A stretch of 64,000 nucleotides of DNA, taken from assembly GCF_002028455.1 (NCBI RefSeq), contig NZ_MWUM01000019.1, forward strand, positions 43,393-107,392. The letters run 5' to 3'. Made by a program: the position numbers and the translations under genes. Source of the stretch: Zoogloea sp. LCSB751. GTDB lineage: Bacteria; Pseudomonadota; Gammaproteobacteria; Burkholderiales; Rhodocyclaceae. Below the pieces are notes generated by a model that worked only from the letters and a program-made list of their open reading frames with translations, had not been told where the DNA came from and made no database searches. This document shows positions 1 through 7,566 of the stretch, piece by piece (within the stretch, counting starts at the first letter, position 1; each line of letters begins with the position of its first letter).

Positions 1-605
1 AGTTCTTCAAGGTAGCGCCGCCGGAACAGGCGCGAGAGTACCCGTACCGGCAGGAAGAAGCCTGGCCGACAAGCGATCCAGTGCGCCCCGTCGGGCGCCA
101 GCCCGCCACCGGGCACGATGCCGTGCACGTGGGGATGATGGGTCAGTGCCGAACCCCAGGTGTGCAGGACCAGCGTCGCACCGATCTGCGCGCCCAGATG
201 CTTCGGGTCGGTGGCGATCCGGCGTAGAGTCTCGGCGGCCACGTCGAACAGCAGACCGTAGAGCACGGCCTTGTTGGTGTAGGCGATCTGGCTGATCGGC
301 GCCGGCAGGGTGAACACCACGTGGTAATAAGGGACCGGCAACAGATCGGCCTCGCGGGCAGCGAGCCAGCGCCGGGCGGCGTTCCCCTGGCACTTCGGGC
401 AATGCCGGTTGCGGCAGGAGTTGTACGCGATCTCCACCTCCCCGCAGCCCTCGCAGCGGAGCACATGTCCGCCCAGCGCCGCACTGCGGCACTGTTCGAT
501 GGCCGACATGACCTTGAGCTGGCCTGCACTCAGGGCGGTGCGCGCCCGCCAGGCCGGCCCATGGGCGCGGAAGATGTCCGCGACCTCCAGGGCAGGATGC
601 CCCAT
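1..605 (-). CDS. IS91-family transposase, N-terminal part (gene runs off the window)
   Basis: Rolling-circle (HUH) transposase of the IS91 group. The reading frame is open from an ATG at 605 down to base 1 and its C-terminus lies outside the window. The N-terminus holds a zinc-finger region with CxxC pairs (CEGC, then CRNRHCPKC) followed by the family's LPVPYYHVVFTLP-like stretch and a WGSALTHHPHVH segment that carries the HxH of the HUH motif. The catalytic tyrosines would lie beyond the visible part. The gene starts 9 bases after a tyrosine recombinase on the same strand, the usual two-gene layout of a subgroup of IS91-like elements. Family call is firm. Whether the element is complete cannot be judged here. 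Confidence 0.9.
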   Translation of the reverse strand, partial: MGHPALEVADIFRAHGPAWRARTALSAGQLKVMSAIEQCRSAALGGHVLRCEGCGEVEIAYNSCRNRHCPKCQGNAARRWLAAREADLLPVPYYHVVFTLPAPISQIAYTNKAVLYGLLFDVAAETLRRIATDPKHLGAQIGATLVLHTWGSALTHHPHVHGIVPGGGLAPDGAHWIACRPGFFLPVRVLSRLFRRRYLEE

Positions 606-614
606 GGGAGCGGC

Positions 615-1490
615 TTACGCCGGCTGCAAGCGCTCCAGCGGACTGATCACTTCGCGCAGCAGGTCGGTGGCGACCTGAGTGTAGAGCGCGGTAGTCTCCA
701 GCTTCTTGTGTCCGAGCAGCACCTGGATGACCCGGATATCGACCTTCTGTTCCAGCAGATGGGTGGCGAAACTGTGCCGCAGGGTGTGCATCGACACCCG
801 CTTGTCGATCTGGGCGAGCTCGGCGGCGGCGTGGATGGCCCGGTTGAGCTGCCGTGTGCTGAGCGACTCAATCGGGTTCAGCCCCGGAAACAGCCAGCCG
901 CCGTCGAGCATCTTGCCCTGGGCGCGGGCGACCTTCCACCAGACGCGCAGCCGCTCGAGCAGCACCGGCGAGAGCATCGCGTAGCGATCCTTGCGGCCCT
1001 TGCCCTGCTCGATGCGCAGGGTCATGCGCTGGCTGTCCACATCGCCCACCTTCAGCGCGACCACTTCGCTAGCCCGCAGCCCGGCCCCATAGGCGACTGA
1101 CAAGGCGGTCTGGTGCTTGAGGTTGCCGGCCGCCGCGATCAGGCGGGACACTTCCTCGGGGCTGAGCACCACCGGCAGCGTTCGTGGCACCCGTACCGGC
1201 CGCATCCGGGCCATCAGTTCTACCCGGCCGAGGGTGATGTCGAAGAAAAACTTCAGTCCGCTGATCGCCGCATTGAGCGAGACCGGCGAGATGCCCTGAT
1301 CAACCAGGTGCAGTTGATAATTGCGCAGATCTTCGGTCCTGGCCGTGTCCGGTGAGCGCCCGAGGTAAGCGGCGAACTGCCGCACGGCGCGCAGGTAATG
1401 GGTCTGGGTCTTGTCTGCGAGCTTGCGCAGGCGCATGTCGTCGATCATGCGTTGGCGCAATGGACTGATGGTGTGTGTGGAGGCGGTCAT
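615..1490 (-). CDS. tyrosine recombinase of an IS91-type element
   Basis: 291-residue XerC/D-like site-specific recombinase. The N-terminal SAM-like core-binding domain (about residues 8-95) is followed by the catalytic domain. Catalytic residues are visible: R in GAGLRASEV, a lysine near GKGRKDRY, HTLRHSFATHLL (HxxR), LLGHKK and the nucleophile in ALYTQV. It is transcribed toward the transposase at 605 with a 9-base gap, so the two are probably one unit. In related elements such recombinases accompany the HUH transposase, but their exact task is not settled. They may resolve intermediates, which is inference. The start at 1490 gives the normal family length. Confidence 0.9.
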   Translation of the reverse strand: MTASTHTISPLRQRMIDDMRLRKLADKTQTHYLRAVRQFAAYLGRSPDTARTEDLRNYQLHLVDQGISPVSLNAAISGLKFFFDITLGRVELMARMRPVRVPRTLPVVLSPEEVSRLIAAAGNLKHQTALSVAYGAGLRASEVVALKVGDVDSQRMTLRIEQGKGRKDRYAMLSPVLLERLRVWWKVARAQGKMLDGGWLFPGLNPIESLSTRQLNRAIHAAAELAQIDKRVSMHTLRHSFATHLLEQKVDIRVIQVLLGHKKLETTALYTQVATDLLREVISPLERLQPA

Positions 1491-1500
1491 GGCTGCGGCT

Positions 1501-1536
1501 CCTTGAGAACGAGGCGGAGTGCCTCAGTTCTCAAGG
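1501..1536. repeat. terminal hairpin upstream of the IS91-type genes
   Basis: An almost perfect inverted repeat: CCTTGAGAAC plus GAGGC (1501-1515) pairs with GCCTC plus GTTCTCAAGG (1521-1536), with a five-base loop and a single bulged A at 1526. It lies 11 bases upstream of the recombinase start. IS91-like elements have subterminal palindromes recognised by the HUH transposase, so this is a good candidate for one element end. A role as a regulatory or recombinase site for the adjacent gene is the alternative. Confidence 0.6.
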
Positions 1537-1667
1537 TAGGAAACCGCGCGCTTCTGTCAGCGACCACTGCGCGGAATCGGAGGGCTACCGCGAGAGCGGT
1601 TTAGTCCTAGACCGTGCGGTCGACTTTTGATATTTCGTGCTGTCGCCTTCTGAAAGTGACAAGCAAG

Positions 1668-2216
1668 TCAGTGCTGGGTCAGTGTCGGATAGCCCTGGAT
1701 GAATACGCGGTCGGTCTTGGCCGCCGGCACATGGCAGCCCATGCAGTCGGCTGCGTAGCTGACGGCGACATTCTTGGCGGGGGCGTCGGCCTTGAACAGC
1801 GCCCAGCCCCAGCCGTCGCCCCACAAGGGGTTGCTGGCGAAACGGCCTTTGGCGTCCTTGACCATCACGAACCACACGGCCGCATCGGAACCCCAGACCA
1901 CAGGGTCGCCGGTGGTCATGGCGCTGGTTTCGAGCTTGCGGATCTCTTTCACCAGCGTGGCGCCGTCCGGGAACTTGCCGGTCTTGCGGTAGTGCTCGGC
2001 CGAGGCCTTTTCGGTGTACACATCGTGCAGGCCGCGAGAGGCGGATTTTTCGTCCAACACCGCATATGAGCCCAGGTGGACGAAGTTTGTGCGGAAGTCT
2101 GTGGGGCGGCTGATGCCGCCCTGGCTGTCCACATAGGGCGAAAAGTCGCCGGCCGTGACGGCCAGTGGCAGGACGAGGGCGCTGGCGAGCAGAGCGCCGG
2201 TGAGTGCGATTTTCAT
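1668..2216 (-). CDS. cytochrome P460 family protein
   Basis: 182-residue exported haem protein. A signal peptide (MKIALTGALLASALVL... ending near TAG) is followed by the P460 domain. This includes the phrases FRTNFVHLGSYAV, KFPDGATLVKEIRKLE and WGWALF, and the haem-binding CMGCH motif close to the C-terminus. The family comprises periplasmic c-type cytochromes with a lysine-crosslinked haem. Characterised members oxidise hydroxylamine, but many paralogues have unknown substrates. It lies 28 bases downstream of the CMD-family gene on the same strand, so the two are probably co-transcribed. A strong AGGAGA-type site precedes the ATG. Confidence 0.9.
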   Translation of the reverse strand: MKIALTGALLASALVLPLAVTAGDFSPYVDSQGGISRPTDFRTNFVHLGSYAVLDEKSASRGLHDVYTEKASAEHYRKTGKFPDGATLVKEIRKLETSAMTTGDPVVWGSDAAVWFVMVKDAKGRFASNPLWGDGWGWALFKADAPAKNVAVSYAADCMGCHVPAAKTDRVFIQGYPTLTQH

Positions 2217-2243
2217 TGTGTTCTCCTTATATGCCTATGGAGA

Positions 2244-2777
2244 TCAGACGGCGACCACGGGGAAATCCACCGTGGTGTCGGCGATGTGGTTGGTGTAGTT
2301 GGTGAGCGTGTTCAGCGCGATGTTGGCGATCACTTCCAGTATCAGGCCGTCGTCGAGCCCCGCGCGGCGGTAGTTGGCCATGGCGTCGGCCGACACCACG
2401 CCGCGTTGCTCGACCAGCGCGCGGGCAAAGCCGGCAATTGCATCGTCAAGTGCGTTGGCCGCCTGGCCGGTGCGGGCCGCGGCGATGGCCTCTGCCGACA
2501 GTCCGGCACCTTTGCCGATCAGGGTGTGTGCGCTCAGGCAGTACTGGCAGCGATTGGCTTGACCGGCAGCCAGCGCAACGATCTCGCGCTGGGTGGCACT
2601 CAGGCGGCCGGTGCCCAGCGTTTCGGACAGGCCGAGGTAGCCGTTGAGCGCTGCCGGCGCGTGGGCCAGCGTGGCGAGCAGGTTCGGCACCACGCCGAGC
2701 TTGGCTTTGACGGCCTTGAGTGTGGCAGCGGTAGCGGCGTCAGCGGTGTCGATGGTCAGGGGGGCGATTTGGGTCAT
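2244..2777 (-). CDS. carboxymuconolactone decarboxylase (AhpD-like) family protein
   Basis: 177-residue helical protein of the CMD/AhpD superfamily. The redox motif CQYCLSAH sits near residue 80, as in AhpD-type peroxidase partners. The surrounding GRLSATQREIVALAAGQANRCQYC stretch (broken here by the motif) is typical of the family. I chose the ATG at 2777, preceded by a GGAGA site, over upstream in-frame starts whose extra residues do not look conserved. It precedes the cytochrome P460 gene and is divergent from an AraC regulator across a 117-bp gap, which suggests control by that regulator. Likely role is thiol-based peroxide or electrophile defence; the substrate is unknown. Confidence 0.88.
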   Translation of the reverse strand: MTQIAPLTIDTADAATAATLKAVKAKLGVVPNLLATLAHAPAALNGYLGLSETLGTGRLSATQREIVALAAGQANRCQYCLSAHTLIGKGAGLSAEAIAAARTGQAANALDDAIAGFARALVEQRGVVSADAMANYRRAGLDDGLILEVIANIALNTLTNYTNHIADTTVDFPVVAV

Positions 2778-2894
2778 GTCTATCTCCGTAGTGGGTGAGG
2801 TGCAAGAGCACGTGGGCATGATCGCCCTTTGTTTGGTACGATATGGCACGTAAAGTATCAAATACGTAACCTATCGTCTTATATGGAGAGTGGA

Positions 2895-3737
2895 ATGGCG
2901 GATCGACTGGCCGGCTTGCTCCGGCACTACTCGCTTTCGGCGCGCGTTTTTCACAGCGGCGCCTTCTGTGGGCAGCATCATTACGCGGCGCCGCATGGCT
3001 ATATCCATCTGGTGCGGCGCGGCCCGATTACGGCGCGTTCGCCCGTGCATGAAGATCTGCTGGTTACCGAGCCGAGCCTGCTGTTTTATCCGCGCGTGGC
3101 GTCGCATCGTTTTGTCGCCGCCCCCGGCGATACCGCTGAGCTGTTGTGTGCGGAGGTCGATCTGGGCGCTTCGACGGGCAATCCGTTGGCCATGGCCTTG
3201 CCGTCGATGCTGCTGATTCCGCTGGCGGACTTGCCCGGCCTCGGGCCGACGCTAGAGCTGCTGTTTGCCGAAGCCGAGCGCGACCAGTGCGGTCGGCAGG
3301 CCGCCATCGACCGCTTGTGCGAGTTGCTACTGATCCAGTTGCTGCGTTATCTGATGGATGGGCGGCTTGGCGCCACCGGACTGCTGGCGGGACTGGCCGA
3401 CCCGAAACTCGCGCGCGCCATAACCGCCATGCACGATGCGCCGCAGACCGCGTGGTCGCTCGAGGCGCTGGCGGCGCAGGCGGGCATGTCACGCGCGCGC
3501 TTCGCCGCCGCGTTCAAAGACGCGGTGGGCGTCACGCCGGGCGACTATCTGGCCGACTGGCGGATGAACGTCAGTTGCACCCTGCTCAAGCAGGGGCGTC
3601 CGGTGGCGGTGGTGGCCGACCGCGTCGGCTACGGCAGCCCGAACGCGTTGGCGCGCGCCTTCCGCGTGCGCATGGGCTGCGCCCCGCGCGACTGGCTGGC
3701 GCAGCAGCGCGGTGACGCGTCGCTCAGCGGTTCGTGA
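2895..3737 (+). CDS. AraC-family transcriptional regulator with N-terminal cupin
   Basis: 280-residue regulator. The first ~170 residues form an AraC-type cupin sensor. The C-terminal ~100 residues contain two helix-turn-helix units (SLEALAAQAGMSRARFAAAF and, further on, VADRVGYGSPNALARAF). The ATG at 2895 follows GGAGAG at good spacing; an in-frame ATG at 2883 is possible. It is divergent from the CMD/P460 pair, the usual position of a local activator, so it probably controls them. The ligand is unknown. Confidence 0.87.
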   Translation: MADRLAGLLRHYSLSARVFHSGAFCGQHHYAAPHGYIHLVRRGPITARSPVHEDLLVTEPSLLFYPRVASHRFVAAPGDTAELLCAEVDLGASTGNPLAMALPSMLLIPLADLPGLGPTLELLFAEAERDQCGRQAAIDRLCELLLIQLLRYLMDGRLGATGLLAGLADPKLARAITAMHDAPQTAWSLEALAAQAGMSRARFAAAFKDAVGVTPGDYLADWRMNVSCTLLKQGRPVAVVADRVGYGSPNALARAFRVRMGCAPRDWLAQQRGDASLSGS

Positions 3738-3812
3738 GTTTGAGGTCGATTCGCCGGTTCTTGGCGTAGGCGGCGTCGGTGTTGCGCTCGTCGAGCGGGT
3801 GAAATTCACAGG
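3724..3812 (-). pseudogene. remnant of an OmpA/MotB-type C-terminus
   Basis: Read on the minus strand, about 28 codons ending in TGA at 3724 give FHPLDERNTDAAYAKNRRID followed by LKLTNR. This is the signature end of an OmpA-like peptidoglycan-binding domain, with the NRRID motif as in MotB-type proteins. Nothing upstream continues the domain: the next bases enter an AT-rich gap before the MntA-HepT pair. It is therefore a broken-off 3' end overlapping the tail of the AraC gene, probably left by a rearrangement. Confidence 0.5.
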
Positions 3813-3908
3813 CGCGGCACGGGAATCAAGGCATTGCGATTCTCGAAAATAGTTCTTGAAATTCTATTCTTGATTGCATATCATCTCAACGAGTTTCGAT
3901 AAGAAAGG

Positions 3909-4205
3909 ATGCGCATGCGACCGTCTGTTGTGCTTGACATGAAGCGAAGCGCAGTGCGTGAAGCGGTAGGCCGCTTTCGCGCCGCGAACCCGCGCGTCTT
4001 CGGCTCGGTGCTGCATGGCACCGACCGGGATGGCAGCGACCTCGACCTGTTGGTCGATGCGCTGCCCGGTGCCACGTTGTTGGACTTGGGCGATTTGGAA
4101 GAAGAACTGAAATCGCTGCTCGGCGTTGACGTCGATCTGCTGACTCCCGGCGACCTGCCGCCGAAGTTCCGGGCCAAGGTGCTCGCGGAGGCGCAACCGA
4201 TATGA
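3909..4205 (+). CDS. mntA: MntA-type minimal nucleotidyltransferase antitoxin
   Basis: 98-residue minimal nucleotidyltransferase. The polymerase-beta signature is intact: VFGSVLHGTDRDGSDLDLLV contains GS and the DLD catalytic pair, with a further D in VDVDLL. In characterised HepT-MntA systems this enzyme adds AMP units to a tyrosine of the HEPN toxin and silences it. The stop codon overlaps the toxin start by four bases (ATGA), so the pair is translationally coupled. The start may be the ATG at 3909 or the one at 3915. An AT-rich stretch at 3840-3900 probably carries the promoter. Confidence 0.9.
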   Translation: MRMRPSVVLDMKRSAVREAVGRFRAANPRVFGSVLHGTDRDGSDLDLLVDALPGATLLDLGDLEEELKSLLGVDVDLLTPGDLPPKFRAKVLAEAQPI

Positions 4206-4588
4206 GCGAGAACCGCCTGCCCGATTACCTCGACCACATTCAGCAGGCCGCAACCGATGCGCGCAGCTTCGTGGAAGGGATGGCCAAGGACGACTTCTTG
4301 GCCGACAAGCGCACCCAGCAGGCCGTCATCATGAGCCTGATCGTCATCGGCGAGGCGGCCACAAAGGTGATGGATGGCTACGTCGAGTTCACCCAGGCGC
4401 ATGCCGACGTGCCGTGGCGCAGCATGCGCAATATGCGTAATCGCATGGCTCACGGCTATTTCGACATCAACCTCGATGTGGTGTGGGAGACGGTACAGGA
4501 ATGGCTGCCGGCGTTGCTCCAGCAATTGCCCGCCGTGCGTCAGGATGCCGACGATGAAGACCGTAACGACAAAGGCATGGAGCCATGA
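4202..4588 (+). CDS. hepT: HepT-type HEPN ribonuclease toxin
   Basis: 128-residue HEPN-domain protein. The catalytic RX4HXY motif is visible as RNRMAHGY in MRNMRNRMAHGYFDIN near residues 80-90. This includes the tyrosine that MntA adenylylates in studied homologues. The upstream helix IGEAATKVM is also typical of HepT. It is coupled to mntA by a four-base overlap. Known homologues act as RNases, cleaving tRNA or mRNA. All key residues are present, so the module looks functional and probably stabilises this island or defends against phage. Confidence 0.9.
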   Translation: MSENRLPDYLDHIQQAATDARSFVEGMAKDDFLADKRTQQAVIMSLIVIGEAATKVMDGYVEFTQAHADVPWRSMRNMRNRMAHGYFDINLDVVWETVQEWLPALLQQLPAVRQDADDEDRNDKGMEP

Positions 4589-4603
4589 CCAATCAAGCCG
4601 CCG

Positions 4604-4777
4604 ATGTTCGGCCCCTCTGGCGTGTTCGATCCCGCGACCTATGAGCCGCGCTCGGGCAAGACCTTCTGGATGGCCGCAACGGACGTGAGTTCGCTGGTGG
4701 GCAAGGAGGCAGCAGCCGACACGCTCATCGGCAACTGCACGACCGCACGACCAGCCTCCCGTTCAAATTCGAGTTAG
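4604..4777 (+). CDS. unrecognised 57-codon reading frame
   Basis: An ATG frame (start MFGPSGVFDPATYEPRSGKT) with normal amino-acid composition for its first ~40 codons. It lies between hepT and the cupin gene. The tail (CTTARPASRSNSS) looks like frame-shifted sequence, so this may be the 5' fragment of a broken gene. No family recognised, and no clear ribosome site precedes it. Confidence 0.2.
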   Translation: MFGPSGVFDPATYEPRSGKTFWMAATDVSSLVGKEAAADTLIGNCTTARPASRSNSS

Positions 4778-4824
4778 AACTCATATCCAGCCTGTCTGGG
4801 GGCACTGTGAAAGAGGGATCTCCG

Positions 4825-5181
4825 ATGACTGTTGAATCGAGAATATTTTCTGTAGCCGAGTATGTTCAGCCGTCCGAAGGCGAGCCTATTCGTTCCGTTG
4901 TGCTTGAAACCCGAGACTCAATTATCGTGGTTTGGCATGTCCATCCCGGGCAGGAAATTGCGGCTCACATTCATCCTCACGGCCAAGACACGTGGACTGT
5001 TTTGTCGGGAATGGCTGATTACTTTCAGGGCAATGGGATTGTTCGTGCCCTCAGGGAAGGTGAGATAGCCGTGGCAAGACCGGGCCAAGTGCACGGGGCG
5101 CGAAATACAGGTACCGAGCCATTTGTGTTCGTCTCGGTTGTGGCATCAGCCAATGCCGGTTTCGTATTGGCTGAGCGATAG
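4825..5181 (+). CDS. small cupin-domain protein
   Basis: 118-residue single-domain cupin. Metal-binding motif 1 is visible as HVHPGQEIAAHIHPHGQDTW and motif 2 as ARPGQVHGARN, giving the usual His ligands. Such proteins are small metal-dependent enzymes or binding proteins; the substrate cannot be deduced. I chose the ATG at 4825, which follows AGAGGGA at good spacing, over a GTG at 4807. Its base composition is more AT-rich than its neighbours, which suggests a separate origin. The following 250 bases (5182-5435) hold no gene I can support. Confidence 0.75.
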   Translation: MTVESRIFSVAEYVQPSEGEPIRSVVLETRDSIIVVWHVHPGQEIAAHIHPHGQDTWTVLSGMADYFQGNGIVRALREGEIAVARPGQVHGARNTGTEPFVFVSVVASANAGFVLAER

Positions 5182-5435
5182 AGCCCAATCTCTGGAGTTG
5201 GTCCAATGAGCGGTCGGGGAGATAGGTAACAGACATGCAGCGGACACGGCTGCTAAACCAGGTCGCAAACCTCCTTGCGTCGCAGCGTGCCGCAAGCGAC
5301 GCGATCAATCGAATGGGGTCGGCATGAGACTGAACACCATCCAGTTCCCGACCGCGTAGCCGCCTGTCCTGCCGATCAGGTCTTGACCATCGACGCCTGG
5401 GATCAGTCCTGAATGTTCTTGGAGACCACTACGTT

Positions 5436-5762
5436 ATGAGCCGCAGCCGCCGCAAAACACCCATCGTCGGGCACACGACCTGCGGCAGCGAGCGCGAGGA
5501 CAAGAAGCTCTGGCATCAGCGCTGGCGCACCCGTGAGCGCACGGCGCTGACCAGCGCGTCGCCCGAAGCCCTGAGCGCCCATCTGCCCCTGCTGGAAAAC
5601 CAGGCCAGCAGCGTCTGGTCGATGGGCAAGGATGGCCGCTCCTACTGGCCCGTCAAGCGCCAGGCCGCCACGGCGGATCGCATCGCCAATCACAAGGGAC
5701 GCAACCCGCAAGAACGCGCCTCCCTGAAAAAGCGCCTGCTGCGCAAGTGGATGAGCAAATGA
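5436..5762 (+). CDS. conserved hypothetical basic protein
   Basis: 108 residues, strongly basic, beginning MSRSRRKTPIVGHTTCGSER and ending KKRLLRKWMSK. I recognise the type as a small protein carried on integrative elements, but know no function. It is the first gene of a tightly overlapped cluster: its TGA overlaps the next ATG by four bases, and the cluster ends with a resolvase and a transposon end. Composition suggests nucleic-acid binding, which is inference only. Confidence 0.55.
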   Translation: MSRSRRKTPIVGHTTCGSEREDKKLWHQRWRTRERTALTSASPEALSAHLPLLENQASSVWSMGKDGRSYWPVKRQAATADRIANHKGRNPQERASLKKRLLRKWMSK

Positions 5763-6259
5763 AGCTCTCCTTCCATCAGCACATTGCGCTGTTCTGGATG
5801 ATCGGTGCTCCGGGCGTCTTCGCGCCCGTGATCGAGAACGCCAAGCGGCCCGATGCCGGCGCCGTCATGGCGTGGGGTGTCGCGATCGTGGCGGTGATGA
5901 TCCTCTTCACCCCTTTGCTGCTGCGCTGTCCACCATTCCGGCGCTGGTATGGCCGGACGGATGCGCTGTCGGAGCGGCAGCGCCAGGCGCTTGCCGAGCG
6001 CGGCCTGCGCCGCTACTACCAGACCGCTTTCGATGACGGCTACGTGCCCCGCGTGATGCCCTACGTGTGGCGCATCATCTGGACGGTCGGCGGGTTGATG
6101 GCTGTGACCGCCGTACTGCCTACCAACACCGGACGGCCAGCCTTCGATGCCTTGGTGGTCTTCTCGACCTGGTATCCGATAGGCGTGATGCTGCTGGTTT
6201 TCGCGTCGAGGCCCCTTGGCCGGTTGATTCGCCAAAGAGCACAGGAGCGGCGGAAATGA
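5759..6259 (+). CDS. inner-membrane protein of unknown function
   Basis: 166-residue protein starting MKLSFHQHIALFWMIGAPGV. Hydrophobic segments lie at about residues 8-25, 35-60, 108-125 and 135-155, so three or four membrane spans are likely. A charged loop (YGRTDALSERQRQALAERGL) lies between them and the tail is basic (RLIRQRAQERRK). The ATG overlaps the preceding stop (ATGA) and its own stop overlaps the next start the same way, so it is part of one operon. Function not recognised. Confidence 0.6.
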   Translation: MKLSFHQHIALFWMIGAPGVFAPVIENAKRPDAGAVMAWGVAIVAVMILFTPLLLRCPPFRRWYGRTDALSERQRQALAERGLRRYYQTAFDDGYVPRVMPYVWRIIWTVGGLMAVTAVLPTNTGRPAFDALVVFSTWYPIGVMLLVFASRPLGRLIRQRAQERRK

Positions 6260-6627
6260 GCACGTCAACCATCGAGGCGCTGGCCAGCGCCTGGGCAAGG
6301 ATTGCCGAGGAAGCGGAATTCCCCGCTGACTACGAGGGGACTGCCACACCACAAGCGCATCGGGCTAGCGAAGCTATTCAGGAGCAGATTCGGGAGCGCA
6401 TCGTCGCCACCAACGACATGCGGCTGTTCAGCCTGCTGCACCTGCTGGGTCAGGCGTCGCTGCGCATGGAGCAAGCGCTGTGGCCGGAGGATTACGAGCG
6501 GATGACGCGCGAGGTTGAGGAAGCCCTGCGGCAAGCCACCGACGCCAACGCCAGATCGTACACCCACGAAGAAGTGATGCAGGCGATGCAGGAACGCATC
6601 GACCGGGCGCGAGACAAGCCATGTTGA
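6256..6627 (+). CDS. hypothetical helical protein upstream of the resolvase
   Basis: 123 residues, acidic and predicted mostly helical, starting MSTSTIEALASAWARIAEEA and ending MQERIDRARDKPC. The start overlaps the membrane-protein stop (ATGA) and the resolvase ATG lies inside its last codons, so translation is coupled at both ends. No catalytic motif is seen. It may be a regulatory partner of the cluster; this is a guess from position. Confidence 0.5.
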   Translation: MSTSTIEALASAWARIAEEAEFPADYEGTATPQAHRASEAIQEQIRERIVATNDMRLFSLLHLLGQASLRMEQALWPEDYERMTREVEEALRQATDANARSYTHEEVMQAMQERIDRARDKPC

Positions 6628-7178
6628 TTGGCTATGCGCGCGTCTCGACGCAGGATCAGAACCTGGAGCTGCAACGCGAAGCCTTGAGCAAGGCCGGATG
6701 TAAAAAGGTCTTCGAGGACAAGGTGAGTGGCACGCGGGCAGACCGGCCTGGCTTGGCCAAGACGCTCGAAATGCTGCGCGAAGGCGATACTTTGGTCGTC
6801 TGGAAGCTCGACCGGCTGGGCCGGTCGGTCAAGCAACTGGTCGATCTGGTCGGCGATCTGCACAAGCACGGTGTCCAGTTCAGGAGCCTCACCGACTCCA
6901 TCGACACCGGCACACCATCCGGGCGGTTCTTCTTCCACGTCATGGCGAGCCTTGCCGAAATGGAGCGCGAGCTGACCGTCGAGCGCACCCGCGCCGGGCT
7001 GGAAGTCGCCAAGCAGCTCGGCCGCAAAGGCGGCCGCAAGCCGAAGATGACCGACAGCAAGATCGAGTCGGCCAAGAAGCTGCTGGCCAGCGGGGTGCCG
7101 CCCAAGGACGTGGCCAAGAACCTCGGCGTGTCCATTCCGACGCTGTACCGCTGGGTGCCAGCCTCCACGCACGCTTAG
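6621..7178 (+). CDS. tnpR: Tn3-family serine resolvase
   Basis: 185-residue serine recombinase. The N-terminal catalytic domain begins MLIGYARVSTQDQNLELQRE with the nucleophile serine in ARVST, followed by VVWKLDRLGRS and EMERELTVERTRAGL. The C-terminal helix-turn-helix is VAKNLGVSIPTLYRWV. It resolves cointegrates made by a Tn3-family transposase. No tnpA is present beside it. Its last two codons and stop run into a Tn21-type inverted repeat (7174-7211), so the gene abuts the transposon end directly. The usual order places tnpA there, which points to a deleted derivative. Confidence 0.92.
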   Translation: MLIGYARVSTQDQNLELQREALSKAGCKKVFEDKVSGTRADRPGLAKTLEMLREGDTLVVWKLDRLGRSVKQLVDLVGDLHKHGVQFRSLTDSIDTGTPSGRFFFHVMASLAEMERELTVERTRAGLEVAKQLGRKGGRKPKMTDSKIESAKKLLASGVPPKDVAKNLGVSIPTLYRWVPASTHA

Positions 7179-7211
7179 CGTGCTTTATTTTCCGTTTTCT
7201 GAGACGACCCC
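7174..7211. repeat. 38-bp Tn21-subgroup terminal inverted repeat
   Basis: Reads CTTAGCGTGCTTTATTTTCC, then GTTTTCTGAGACGACCCC. In the opposite orientation it starts GGGGTCGTCTCAG and ends GCTAAG, as I remember for the tnp-side end of Tn21. The resolvase stop codon lies inside it. To its right the sequence switches to a truncated RES-domain gene, so the outer boundary is at 7211/7212. No partner repeat was found on the left. Confidence 0.85.
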
Positions 7212-7546
7212 ACCTAGGTGTAGGAGGCCTGCCTCTCAATCGTTACCTCGTTGAGATCGAGATCCCGGATCAAGCCTGGGACCGGCGCGAGGAACATGCT
7301 GAAGCTACGCTGCCAGTCGGCTGGGACGCAGCGCCCCCGGGCAAAGTGAGCTTGGATTTCGGGGATGACTGGCTGCAGTCCATGCGCTCGCCCGTAATCC
7401 TTTTGCCCTCATCCATTGCGCCTGAGGATTCGGTGATACTCATCAATCCTGCCCATCCAGATGCAAAGGGTGTTACCGCGAAGAAGACCCGGCGTTGGTT
7501 TTACGATCCGCGGACCTTCATCGCGAGTAAGCCTTCAAGCGCCTAG
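7212..7546 (+). pseudogene. RES-domain toxin gene, 5' end removed by a transposon end
   Basis: The frame runs straight out of the transposon end: GVGGLPLNRYLVEIEIPD, then WLQSMRSPVILLPSSIAPED, INPAHPDAKG and RRWFYDPR to a TAG at 7546. This is the C-terminal half of a RES domain, the NAD-degrading toxin of Xre-RES systems. The N-terminal half and any Xre antitoxin are missing. It is non-functional as it stands and marks what the transposon landed in. Confidence 0.75.
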
Positions 7547-7566
7547 GCGTACCAGCGAGCACGCCA

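Noticed and set aside
5182..5435. Remnant of an insertion sequence between the cupin and the basic protein
   Set aside because: The sequence has short frames and a GGGGTCG start-like piece at 5314, but no transposase motif or paired repeat could be found.
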